From Verrucomicrobiales bacterium (GTDB lineage Bacteria; Verrucomicrobiota; Verrucomicrobiia; Verrucomicrobiales; Akkermansiaceae): DNA of 6,339 nucleotides. Position numbers and translations under genes: made by a program. Position 1 is the first letter of the stretch; every line of letters begins with the position of its first letter. The DNA is taken from NCBI GenBank assembly GCA_003483645.1, contig DMYM01000427.1, positions 1 through 6,339 of the forward strand. The letters run 5' to 3'. This document shows positions 1 to 6,339 of this stretch, in pieces. Below the pieces are notes generated by a model. It worked only from the letters and a program-made list of their open reading frames with translations. It was not told the origin of the DNA and made no database searches.

Positions 1-2448
1 CAGGAACAGGTCCCCCGCCCGGACGGACCTGACGGATCGCACAGTCCCCGCCGCTTCCCCGGCCATCAGTTCGACCACCGCGCCGATGGCATTACGATTG
101 CACTCGCTGCCCTCAAGAAGCAGGGCCACAGAATCCCCCGGGCGGGTCGAGTGGTGTGAATTCAGCATCAAGCGCAGGCGGGGCGCGGTCCGGTCACGAT
201 ACCAGAGGTCCAGATCACCATCCTGGTCCCAGTCCACCACCGCAAGCGCCCGTCCGTCGCCATCCTGGTCCAGTCCGATTACCGAAGACACATCGGCAAA
301 TCCCCCCACCCGATCGTTGAGAAGGCACCGGTTGCGCTCGCGTCCGCTCCAGGAGCGCCCGTCCCGCACCATCTGCAGGAGGGCGGTCCAGGCATTGCCA
401 TAGATTCGAGGATTGGCCTGCTGCATCGGCGACACGACCTGCCGCCAGAAGAAACTTCACAGGTCATCGGGCTCCCGGCCGGTGAGGAACCCGTTGGAAA
501 TCACAAGGTCCTCCCATCCATCGTTGTTGAGATCCCCGAAACCCGAACTCCAGGCCCACTGGCCCAAGTGACTACGGGTCGCTTCACTCACGTCCCGGAA
601 TCCAGTTCCCTTCTCGCCCTGACCTCCCGCAAAGAGCGAATTTCCCCGGGCCATCCTCCGCAGATCACCCACCAGCGCGGCATCGGCACCCTCCTTGAAG
701 AACTCCTGCCGGCTCACCCGGTTCCCCGCCGCCGAAAACATGTTTCCCACGTAAAGATCCGGGGCTCCGTCCCGGTTATAGTCGCCCCACGCCACCGACA
801 TTCCGGACGCCATGTCCTCCAACTGCAACTCACCCGCAATTTGCCGGAAGCGCCCCCCCTCATTCCGGTAGAAGCAATTTCGCCCGAAATCGTTGGCGAC
901 ATAGAGATCCGGATCGCCATCCCGGTCGTAGTCCTCCCAGGCCGCTCCAAAACTCCACCGGGTGTTGTCGACGCCCAGGCCCACTGCTTCCGTGGCATCC
1001 GCAAACCCGAACATCCCGAGGTTCTTCAACAGGACATTGCGCCCCCCGTTCTCAGCATCATTAAAGGGGAGAGGGGCTCTCACCTCGAATCCCCGCCGTT
1101 CCGCGTTGTCCCCCGCACTGTAGACACAGACATAAATATCCAGCAGTCCGTCACTGTCGAAGTCGGCCGCACTCAGGGAGAAGGGATAGCGCGCGCCCGG
1201 ATGGCCACCCCGCAGGCTGAAAATTCCAGTGCCGTCGTTCTCAAGGAAGACGACCATTGCGATGGTCGCTACCACTAGGTCCTCGTCCCCGTCGTTGTCG
1301 AGATCGACCAGCAGTGCGCTTCGTGAATCTTCCAGCCAGTTCACTCCCGCCTCGGCCGAGGTATCTTCCACCGTGCCATCGGGCTGCTGGACATAAAGCC
1401 GGTTCGGCAGACTCCCCGCGTCACAGACGTAGAGGTCCTCAAGTCCATCCCCATTGACGTCTCCCACCGCCAGTCCGTGATGCCCTGTCAGCGAAAAGTC
1501 TCCCAGTCGCGTCACCCTGGTGGCCCAGTCCCCGGTTCCGCGCAGGACCTGCTCACGGTAATGGGGCGTCCTGCCCAGTACAACCGGTCCAACATCGACG
1601 AATCCCTGTCCCGGCTTCACATGAGACTCTTCATAGTGCCGCACCTGGAGAGATACCAACCGCGGAGGATCCTCCCGGGTCCAGCCGGTATGCCACGAGG
1701 TAGTGACCTGGCGACGGGGGATTCCATCCGCTTCCCCGCTTCTCAACTCCACCATCACCTCCGCGGAAAACCCTGAATCAAGTTCCTGCACCGCAAGCAC
1801 CTTGATCGACATGTCGGGGACCACGTCCGGGGGCTCCTTCCCCAACCAGTCAGCGCGGGTTGCCGCGAAGCCCGCCCACCCGTGATGCCTCTCCACATCG
1901 GCAAGGGACCCCTCCGGGCGCAGGAACTGGATACCCCCGTGATTCTCCACTACCTTGAGTCTGGCGGGACGCAGATCCGAACAAACGAAACTCTCCGCCA
2001 GCATTCCTGCATCCCCTGAAGAAAATAATGCGTGCAACCTCCCGACCACTGCCGCGCTTCGGTTCTCGGATTCCCATTCACTCCCCGGTTCCAGCTTCTC
2101 CAGCTCCGCCTCGATTCCCTCGGGTTCCAGGCGCCGCGGGCTCTGAACGGGTGTCCCCGCCGCCACCCGAAGCACTCCCGACTCCTTGCCTCCCGGGCTT
2201 TCCCCCCGGACCTGGAGGGCCACCAACTCATCATCAAGGTTCAATGGCAGAGGCCTGGGATCACTCACCCCCGACTCCTGCAGAGGATCCCGTCCGGACT
2301 CCTCCTTCTTGCCACACCCCCCCAGACCCCACCCCAGGACCCAAAGGAGCCCGGGCAGCAGCAAACGCAAGGAGGTCACGGGAAGAACCTGACTTCTTTC
2401 GGCCCCGAGAACAACGTCAAGAATAGGGGAAGCCATCCCCCCGAACAC
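1..2448 (-). CDS. CRTAC1-like FG-GAP/ASPIC-UnbV repeat lipoprotein, probable selenoprotein, 3' end cut by window
   Basis: Extracytoplasmic repeat protein of unknown biochemical role; FG-GAP/VCBS blades usually bind calcium and form a beta-propeller. The N-terminus has a hydrophobic segment ending in lipobox LGGC (Cys45), so it is probably a lipoprotein. Residues 60-300 are not recognised; an NTF2-like fold is possible but unproven. DxDxDG-type repeats lie near 329-340, 381-394, 428-441, 505-517, 555-567 and 637-650. The frame meets TGA at 457-459 (codon 664), then continues without a stop for 152 codons. That stretch includes SFFWRQVVSP, another repeat (DWDQDGDLDLWYRDR) and the start of an ASPIC/UnbV domain (NRNAIGAVVELMAG). 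The TGA is best read as selenocysteine. The start is uncertain: GTG at 2448, ATG at 2436, or GTG at 2379, which would give a compact 22-residue lipoprotein signal. None has a strong Shine-Dalgarno. The sulfatase gene lies just upstream on the same strand. If the TGA is a real stop, the product is 663 residues lacking its C-terminal domain. Confidence 0.88.
427..447 (-). promoter_or_regulatory. SECIS-like hairpin immediately after the TGA
   Basis: In the mRNA the hairpin has 5' arm UGGCGGCA, loop GGUCG and 3' arm UGUCGCCG. This is an unbroken 8-bp helix with six Watson-Crick and two G-U pairs. The loop begins 17 nt after the UGA and starts with GG. This agrees with the general bacterial SECIS pattern: a short apical loop roughly 16-37 nt after UGA, with a G in its first two positions. 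The segment GCAGGUC matches, from memory, the apical part of the E. coli fdhF SECIS bound by SelB, at nearly the same distance from UGA. The hairpin lies inside coding sequence, as bacterial SECIS elements do. Folding was done by hand and no free energy was calculated. Confidence 0.78.
457..459 (-). other. in-frame TGA, probable selenocysteine codon (Sec664)
   Basis: On the minus strand the codons read GREPDDL-TGA-SFFWRQVV. Protein on both sides belongs to one family in one frame, so the stop interrupts a gene rather than ending it. TGA is not reassigned genome-wide: the dehydrogenase-like gene in this window ends at TGA (5437-5439) after a natural family C-terminus, and tryptophan is encoded by TGG. 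The SECIS-like hairpin directly downstream supports Sec insertion. The SelA, SelB, SelC and SelD machinery is not in this window. Alternatives are a nonsense mutation or a one-base sequencing error from TGC (Cys) or TGG (Trp). Confidence 0.82.
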
Positions 2449-2498
2449 TTCCCACGCCGAAATATTGACGGGGGAAGATCTGCCTTTCCATCCATCAT

Positions 2499-2511
2499 CC
2501 CCGGTTCGGGG
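2499..2511 (-). other. short inverted repeat between sulfatase and lipoprotein genes
   Basis: CCCCG and CGGGG arms flank a 3-nt loop in the gap between the sulfatase stop and the lipoprotein start. No T-tract follows on the minus strand, so it does not look like an intrinsic terminator. It could be an mRNA processing or stability hairpin, or chance in GC-rich sequence. Confidence 0.25.
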
Positions 2512-2517
2512 GAGTGC

Positions 2518-3939
2518 CTACCTCACCTTCCAGTTCGGGTCGGGCTCGTGAGCGGCATCAAGCAGGTTGGCGGCATGCCTGGCAAGATCAGGGCGCCGCT
2601 TGCTGTAGTCATGCCTCTCACCCGGATCATTCGACATGTCGTAGAGCTCGATCGCCCCGGTGAACATCGGCCTGCGAATGGCCTTCCACTTCCCGAAGCG
2701 CACGGCCTGGGCCGAGCCGCGCTCATAGAACTCCCAGTACATCCGGGACTTCCGGTTCCAACGCCTCTCGCGCGGTTGCCCCCGCAGGGAACCTGCAAAG
2801 CTGTCGCTGTCGATGTTCCCCGGTGGTTCCACTCCTGCAAGTTCTGCTGCCGTGGCCATCAGGTCCCCGAAATACCAGTGGGCATCGTCCTCCGTTCCCG
2901 GCGCGATGGTGCCTGGCCACCAGGCGATGGTGGGTACACGGATTCCCCCTTCGGTGAGATCCCGCTTCGTCCCACGCAAGGGGCCGTTCGAATCAAAAAA
3001 GTCGGCCTTGTGTCCACCTTCCTGGTGCGGTCCGTTGTCTGAGGTGAAGATCACCAGGGTGTCCTTCTCTATCTTGAGCTCCTTCAGCAAATCGACTACG
3101 CGCCCGGTGTCGCGATCAATGTTCCGGATCATGGCGGCGAAGCCCTTTTCGGGCTCGGGCCAATCCTTATCCGCGAACTCTCCCAGGTCCGGCACTTCCA
3201 TTCCCTTCTGGCCCGCCTCGTTGTTGGCATGCGGCACGTTCAGCGAAAAGAAGAGAAAAAACGGCTGGCGGCGTTTGTCGCGAATGAATTTCTCCACCTC
3301 GGCAATGAAGAGATCCGGGGCATAGTCCACTCGCTTGACCGCCACCCCACGGCCCGCCTGCGGCCTGCCCGGATTCTGGAAGGTCTTCCACCGCGGGGTC
3401 ACTTCGTTCCGCAGTTTCTGCACCTGCCCGTTTCGAATGAGGAACTCGGGGTAGAAGTTGTGAGCGTGCCACATGTCCACGTAGCCGAAAAAGTGATCGA
3501 ACCCCACGTCGTTGGGATTGCTCAACTTGTCCGGGGTTCCCAGCCCCCACTTCCCGATGCAGGCCGTCCTGTAGTCCGCCTTCTTCAGGAGCGAGGCCAC
3601 GGTGGGGTGCTTCGCCCGGAGGACGATCGGCTTGGTCGAATTTCCCCGCACAACCGTACGGCCCATATGTCGACCCGTCATGAGAACGCTTCGGGAGGGC
3701 GCGCAGACGGTGCATCCCGCGTAGAACTGCGTAAAGCGCATGCCCTGAGCCGCCATTTCATCCAGTCGCGGTGTCTTCAGGGTCTTCTGGCCAAAGCACC
3801 CGAGGTCCCCGTAACCGAGATCGTCGGCCAGGATGAAGACGATGTTGGGCGGGCGACGCTCTTCGACGCCCTGGGCCTTGATCGGAGAGGAGGCTGCAAA
3901 GGCCGGAATGAGGAGAACTAAAGGGCACCAGGGTCTCAC
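2518..3939 (-). CDS. secreted S1-family sulfatase (arylsulfatase-like)
   Basis: Hydrolyses a sulfate ester, probably on a glycan, outside the cytoplasm; the substrate cannot be read from the sequence. The 473-residue length is typical of bacterial S1 sulfatases. Residues 1-23 look like a Sec signal peptide. The alkaline-phosphatase-like fold begins at PPNIVFILADDLGYGDLG, where Asp39 and Asp40 are the expected metal ligands. Cys79 in CAPSR (C-x-P-S-R) is the residue converted to formylglycine by a maturase not encoded here. Other expected active-site elements are GKWGLG (129-134), the His of VPHAN (about 237), SDNGPH (300-305) and LRGTKRDLTEGGIRVP (321-336). The C-terminal ELYDMSNDPGERHD segment is typical of the family. 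The start is GTG, chosen because GAAGGA lies 8 nt upstream and no in-frame ATG precedes the signal peptide. The stop is TAG. The next gene on this strand is the CRTAC1-like lipoprotein, probably in the same operon. Confidence 0.95.
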   Translation of the reverse strand: MRPWCPLVLLIPAFAASSPIKAQGVEERRPPNIVFILADDLGYGDLGCFGQKTLKTPRLDEMAAQGMRFTQFYAGCTVCAPSRSVLMTGRHMGRTVVRGNSTKPIVLRAKHPTVASLLKKADYRTACIGKWGLGTPDKLSNPNDVGFDHFFGYVDMWHAHNFYPEFLIRNGQVQKLRNEVTPRWKTFQNPGRPQAGRGVAVKRVDYAPDLFIAEVEKFIRDKRRQPFFLFFSLNVPHANNEAGQKGMEVPDLGEFADKDWPEPEKGFAAMIRNIDRDTGRVVDLLKELKIEKDTLVIFTSDNGPHQEGGHKADFFDSNGPLRGTKRDLTEGGIRVPTIAWWPGTIAPGTEDDAHWYFGDLMATAAELAGVEPPGNIDSDSFAGSLRGQPRERRWNRKSRMYWEFYERGSAQAVRFGKWKAIRRPMFTGAIELYDMSNDPGERHDYSKRRPDLARHAANLLDAAHEPDPNWKVR

Positions 3940-3947
3940 CCATACAA

Positions 3948-3953
3948 TCCTTC
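3948..3953 (-). promoter_or_regulatory. Shine-Dalgarno of the sulfatase gene
   Basis: The minus strand reads GAAGGA, then 8 nt (TTGTATGG), then the GTG start. It decides the GTG start over an ATG at 3941-3943, which is in another frame. It is the clearest ribosome binding site in the window. Confidence 0.65.
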
Positions 3954-3971
3954 AGCCCCACCCGGTGAAGG
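3949..3971 (-). promoter_or_regulatory. inverted repeat that could mask the sulfatase Shine-Dalgarno
   Basis: In the sulfatase leader, CCTTCA and TGAAGG pair across 11 nt, and CC/GG pairs can extend the stem after a bulge. The 3' arm contains most of the GAAGGA ribosome binding site, so folding would hide it. This suggests translational control but is only a hand-drawn fold. Confidence 0.35.
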
Positions 3972-4134
3972 CAAGCAAAAGGACAGTTCCGGTGGGATGA
4001 TGGCATATCCTCCGGATACCGGCCCATCTCCTCTTCCACTCCGGAGCGTGGCATCAAGGAAGGTTTCATCTATCGCCCAACCCGCTTACTGGCTGGTTGC
4101 CAAATCGCCAGAATCACTCAAACTGGATGCCATC

Positions 4135-5439
4135 ATGACACCTCGCCTCACCCTATCAGCCCTGTTCCTCGGCCTGACCGTCCTCGTGGACGCGAGGGAT
4201 CTTCCGGCCGTCAGCTATGAAAAGTTCGCTTCCGAGTTTGTCTCACCTCTCTCCATGATTCCATACGGAAAGGGGGACCAAGCCTATCTGGTAGTGGACC
4301 AGGCGGGCGTCATTCACTTCCTCGACGAGAAGGGCGGCAAGCCCGGCAAGGCGTTCCTCGATCTGCGCAAGTCCATCGTGACCCTGAAGAAGGGCTTCGA
4401 TGAACGCGGCTCCCTGGGAGTGGCTCTTCACCCGAAGTTCGCCTCCAACAAGAAGGTCTACGTCTACTACAGCTCCCCGCTCGCAAGGAAAGGCAGGAAG
4501 GGATTTGACCACACCGCCCACCTCTCCGAGTTCAAGGTGAAGTCTGACGGCACTGCGGACACCACCAGCGAGCGGGTCCTTTTCACCGTCGATCAACCGC
4601 AGTGGAACCACGATGGCGGGAACCTCGTCTTCGGAAAGGACGGCTACCTCTACCTCGGTCTCGGAGACGGCGGCAATGCCAATGACCTGGATCCCAAGGG
4701 CAAGCCAGACGGTGGACACGAGAAGGGTGGTAACGGACAATCCCTCCGCCGGCACCTTGGTAAGATCCTGCGCTTTGACGTTGACTCGGGCGATCCCTAC
4801 GCCATTCCCGATGGCAATCCCTTCAAGGGCAAGGACAACGGACTGAAGGAAATCTACGCCTGGGGCATCCGCAACCCCTGGGGCATCACGGTGGATTCCA
4901 AGAACGGGGACATCATCGTGGCTGACGTGGGCCAGAACCGGTTCGAGGAGATCAATCTGCTCTCCGCCGGCAACTTCGGTTGGCCCCGCTATGAGGGATA
5001 CGCCGCCTTCGACCAGCAGAATCCCAGCGCACCCGCGATCCTGAAAGCCACCCCCGCACCCAGGGATCTTGTCGCTCCGATTATCGCCTATCCGCATCAC
5101 GACGGTTTCGGGAAAGCCCCCGGCTACGGCATCAGCGTGACCGGCGGCCACGTCTACCGGGGCCAGGCCATTCCCGGGCTCGACGGGGTCTATCTCTTCG
5201 CCGACTGGGCCCAGAGCTGGGCCGGCAAGAAATACGGTCTCTACGCCGGCATTCGCGAAGACAGGACGACCTGGACCATGCAGGTCCTCCCCGGTGCCAA
5301 GACGCCCGCGGGACCGATTTCACGCATGATCGTGGGTTTCGGGTATGACCACGATGGTGAGATCTATGCCCTCACCAACACCGGCAAGGGCCCTTCCGGA
5401 AGGAATGGTGAGATCTGGAAAATCACCCCGCCGAAGTGA
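4135..5439 (+). CDS. secreted PQQ-dependent glucose/sorbosone dehydrogenase-like protein
   Basis: Six-bladed beta-propeller of the soluble glucose dehydrogenase/sorbosone dehydrogenase (GSDH, Hhip-like) family. Members oxidise sugars with bound PQQ outside the cytoplasm; the substrate is unknown here. The product is 434 residues, near family length. Residues 1-20 form a Sec signal peptide (MTPRLTLSALFLGLTVLVDA). Family marks are RGSLGVALHPKF (91-102), NHDGGNLVFGKDGYLYLGLG (158-177), LGKILRFDVD (208-217), AWGIRNPWGI (242-251), ADVGQNRFEEINLL (263-276), GNFGWPRYEG (279-288) and GGHVYRGQAIPGLDGVYLFADW (split over 337-358). His159 corresponds to the catalytic base of soluble glucose dehydrogenase, and Arg246/Asn247 to its PQQ-contact region. 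No CxxCH heme site is present. The frame is open from 3997, but ATG 4135 is chosen because it places the signal peptide at the N-terminus. The stop is TGA. Quinone dependence is inferred from the family. Confidence 0.92.
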   Translation: MTPRLTLSALFLGLTVLVDARDLPAVSYEKFASEFVSPLSMIPYGKGDQAYLVVDQAGVIHFLDEKGGKPGKAFLDLRKSIVTLKKGFDERGSLGVALHPKFASNKKVYVYYSSPLARKGRKGFDHTAHLSEFKVKSDGTADTTSERVLFTVDQPQWNHDGGNLVFGKDGYLYLGLGDGGNANDLDPKGKPDGGHEKGGNGQSLRRHLGKILRFDVDSGDPYAIPDGNPFKGKDNGLKEIYAWGIRNPWGITVDSKNGDIIVADVGQNRFEEINLLSAGNFGWPRYEGYAAFDQQNPSAPAILKATPAPRDLVAPIIAYPHHDGFGKAPGYGISVTGGHVYRGQAIPGLDGVYLFADWAQSWAGKKYGLYAGIREDRTTWTMQVLPGAKTPAGPISRMIVGFGYDHDGEIYALTNTGKGPSGRNGEIWKITPPK

Positions 5440-5581
5440 AAGCGAGGTTCGTCGGTCACGGCCCGGCAGCAGGAACCCCGGACCTCAATTGAGGGGATAT
5501 CGCATGCCATAGCAGAATCTCCAGAAGGTTCTTCTTTCCCCCGATATAACCCGACGTTAGGGTCCAACGATTCCCGGTTTC
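5440..5581 (+). other. intergenic region with 12-bp palindrome
   Basis: It follows the dehydrogenase-like gene. CCTCAATTGAGG at 5483-5494 is a perfect palindrome, flanked by CCCC on the left and GG on the right. No T-run follows it, so a classic terminator is not supported; an operator for the downstream gene is as likely. A TATAAC at 5545-5550 could be a -10 box for the gene starting at 5582, but no matching -35 is seen. Confidence 0.35.
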
Positions 5582-6339
5582 ATGCAGAGCAACTTTCTTT
5601 CTGTCACAACCTTCGTCCTCTTTGCCGCTTTGGGACCCGGCAGGGGCCAGGCTGCTGAAAAAGCTGAGACGGTGTTTTCACAGGCCGCAACGTATTTCAG
5701 CGAAGACTTCGACTCACTTACCACCAAGCCGGGCCTGCTCCCGTTTCCCTCCGAACCCAACGGAGATGGAACGGACTGGATCGACCTGCCGACCGCCCAG
5801 GCAGGAAAATCCCTGGCCGGATGGACGATGACCAAAAACACCGATCACGGAAAGGGCGGGGTGATCGAATGGTCGGGGTGGACCTTTGCCACCCCTGCCG
5901 CCTGGGCGGCGGCTGCCCCCGACCAGGACCGGGACAAGTTTGCGCTCGGAACGAATGTGATCGCGGTGGCAGACAGTGACGAGTTTGACGATGTGGCGGG
6001 TGGGCGCCCGTTTGACGCAACCTTGAGCACACCACCGATTGATATTTCAGGTGCAACTGCCGACAGCCTCACCCTCAAGTTTGACTCGGGATGGCGGACT
6101 GTAGCCCAGGTGGGCACCATCACGGTATCCTACGACGGGGCAGAGGCAATCGAGGTGCTTCGTTTGGACGCCGGGAACAAGGCGAAGGCCTACAGCGAAA
6201 CGGTTCGGGTGCCGCTGCGTAACCCGGCCGGAGCGAAGAAGATGAAAATCTCGTGGAAGAAAGTGGGCACCAACGACTGGTGGTGGGTCATCGACAACAT
6301 TGAAGTGAATGACCTGCAACCTGCCACCTTCTCGGTGCA
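5582..6339 (+). CDS. secreted beta-sandwich protein, N-terminal part (3' end cut by window)
   Basis: Open from ATG 5582 to the window edge with no stop (252 codons), so only the N-terminal portion is seen. An in-frame TAG lies just upstream at 5558-5560, so ATG 5582 is the first possible ATG start. No clear Shine-Dalgarno is present. Residues 1-25 form a Sec signal peptide (MQSNFLSVTTFVLFAALGPG, then RGQAA). The rest looks like a jelly-roll or beta-sandwich domain: YFSEDFDSL, then GWTMTKNTDH, a Trp-rich VIEWSGWTFATPAAW, VIAVADSDEFDD, LSTPPIDISG and DWWWVIDNIEVND near the edge. From memory, similar domains occur at the N-terminus of exported Planctomycetes/Verrucomicrobia enzymes, including calcineurin-like phosphoesterases. 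The catalytic part, if any, lies outside the window, so no function is assigned. It is on the same strand as the dehydrogenase-like gene, 142 bases away. Confidence 0.82.
   Translation, partial: MQSNFLSVTTFVLFAALGPGRGQAAEKAETVFSQAATYFSEDFDSLTTKPGLLPFPSEPNGDGTDWIDLPTAQAGKSLAGWTMTKNTDHGKGGVIEWSGWTFATPAAWAAAAPDQDRDKFALGTNVIAVADSDEFDDVAGGRPFDATLSTPPIDISGATADSLTLKFDSGWRTVAQVGTITVSYDGAEAIEVLRLDAGNKAKAYSETVRVPLRNPAGAKKMKISWKKVGTNDWWWVIDNIEVNDLQPATFSV

Larger units (their letters stand above)
3940..4134. promoter_or_regulatory. divergent intergenic region between sulfatase and dehydrogenase-like genes
   Basis: This 195-bp gap separates two divergent starts and should hold both promoters. I could not place convincing -35/-10 pairs. 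It contains an inverted repeat TATCC-TCC-GGATA at 4006-4018 and an 8-bp palindrome CTCCGGAG at 4039-4046. Both contain TCCGGA, with the copies starting 29 bp apart, close to three helical turns, so they are candidate half-sites for a shared regulator. Confidence 0.4.

Noticed and set aside
1..456. A separate downstream gene instead of a continuation past the TGA
   Set aside because: The first ATG in this frame is at 424-426, with no Shine-Dalgarno and no signal peptide. The family segment begins right at the TGA, with no gap.
457..459. Global reassignment of TGA to Trp or Gly
   Set aside because: The dehydrogenase-like gene ends naturally at TGA after a family-typical C-terminus, and Trp is encoded by TGG throughout.
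215..467. Two small minus-strand open frames overlapping the TGA region
   Set aside because: They are in different frames from the lipoprotein gene. The correct frame continues through the TGA with family-like sequence, so no frameshift is needed.
2032..3042. Long plus-strand open frame (336 codons) spanning both minus-strand genes
   Set aside because: It runs antisense across the end of the sulfatase and the start of the lipoprotein gene, with Pro/Arg-rich low-complexity translation. Both minus-strand products match known families, so this is a shadow of GC-rich coding sequence.
3997..4134. Upstream in-frame extension of the dehydrogenase-like gene to ATG 3997
   Set aside because: It would place 46 polar residues ahead of a typical Sec signal peptide and would fill the divergent promoter region. 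ATG 4135 is the better start.
4243..5151. Minus-strand open frame of 302 codons inside the dehydrogenase-like gene
   Set aside because: Fully antisense to a protein with clear family motifs; the translation shows no recognisable domain.
5557..6319. Several minus-strand open frames over the right-end gene
   Set aside because: They overlap a plus-strand frame with a signal peptide, family-like composition and no stop for 252 codons. The minus-strand translations have no recognisable features.

Overview
The window is about 60% G+C (by eye) and carries four genes: two on the minus strand and two on the plus strand. Every protein looks exported, by lipoprotein or Sec-type signal peptides. The mix is an S1 sulfatase, a CRTAC1-like FG-GAP/ASPIC-UnbV protein, a PQQ-type glucose/sorbosone dehydrogenase-fold protein and a beta-sandwich protein of a type common in Planctomycetes and Verrucomicrobia. 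This points to a PVC-group bacterium, more likely Verrucomicrobiota, that degrades polysaccharides. That assignment is inference from protein style; there is no marker gene here.

Layout. Positions 1-2448 (minus) encode a lipoprotein with FG-GAP/VCBS repeats whose C-terminal ASPIC/UnbV part runs off the left edge. The gene has an in-frame TGA at 457-459. The same frame continues for 152 stop-free codons of clearly homologous protein to the window edge. Directly after the TGA, at 427-447, is a hairpin with a GGUCG loop that resembles a bacterial SECIS element. I read it as a selenocysteine codon, so this looks like a selenoprotein that a standard gene caller would truncate. Positions 2518-3939 (minus) encode a secreted sulfatase with a CAPSR formylglycine motif. 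It lies 69 bases or more upstream of the lipoprotein gene on the same strand, so the two are probably co-transcribed. Positions 3940-4134 are a divergent intergenic region with a good Shine-Dalgarno for the sulfatase, which sits inside a potential hairpin. Positions 4135-5439 (plus) encode a secreted glucose/sorbosone dehydrogenase-like beta-propeller. Positions 5440-5581 are intergenic and contain a 12-bp palindrome. Positions 5582-6339 (plus) hold the 5' part of a secreted beta-sandwich protein that runs off the right edge.

How they fit together. The set looks like part of an extracytoplasmic sugar-processing locus: a sulfatase to desulfate a sulfated glycan or other ester, a soluble sugar-dehydrogenase-like enzyme, and surface or periplasmic repeat proteins. 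The shared pathway is inferred from gene content. The strongest and most unusual result is the selenocysteine codon with its SECIS-like hairpin in the CRTAC1-like lipoprotein. No mobile elements, RNA genes or CRISPR arrays were seen.
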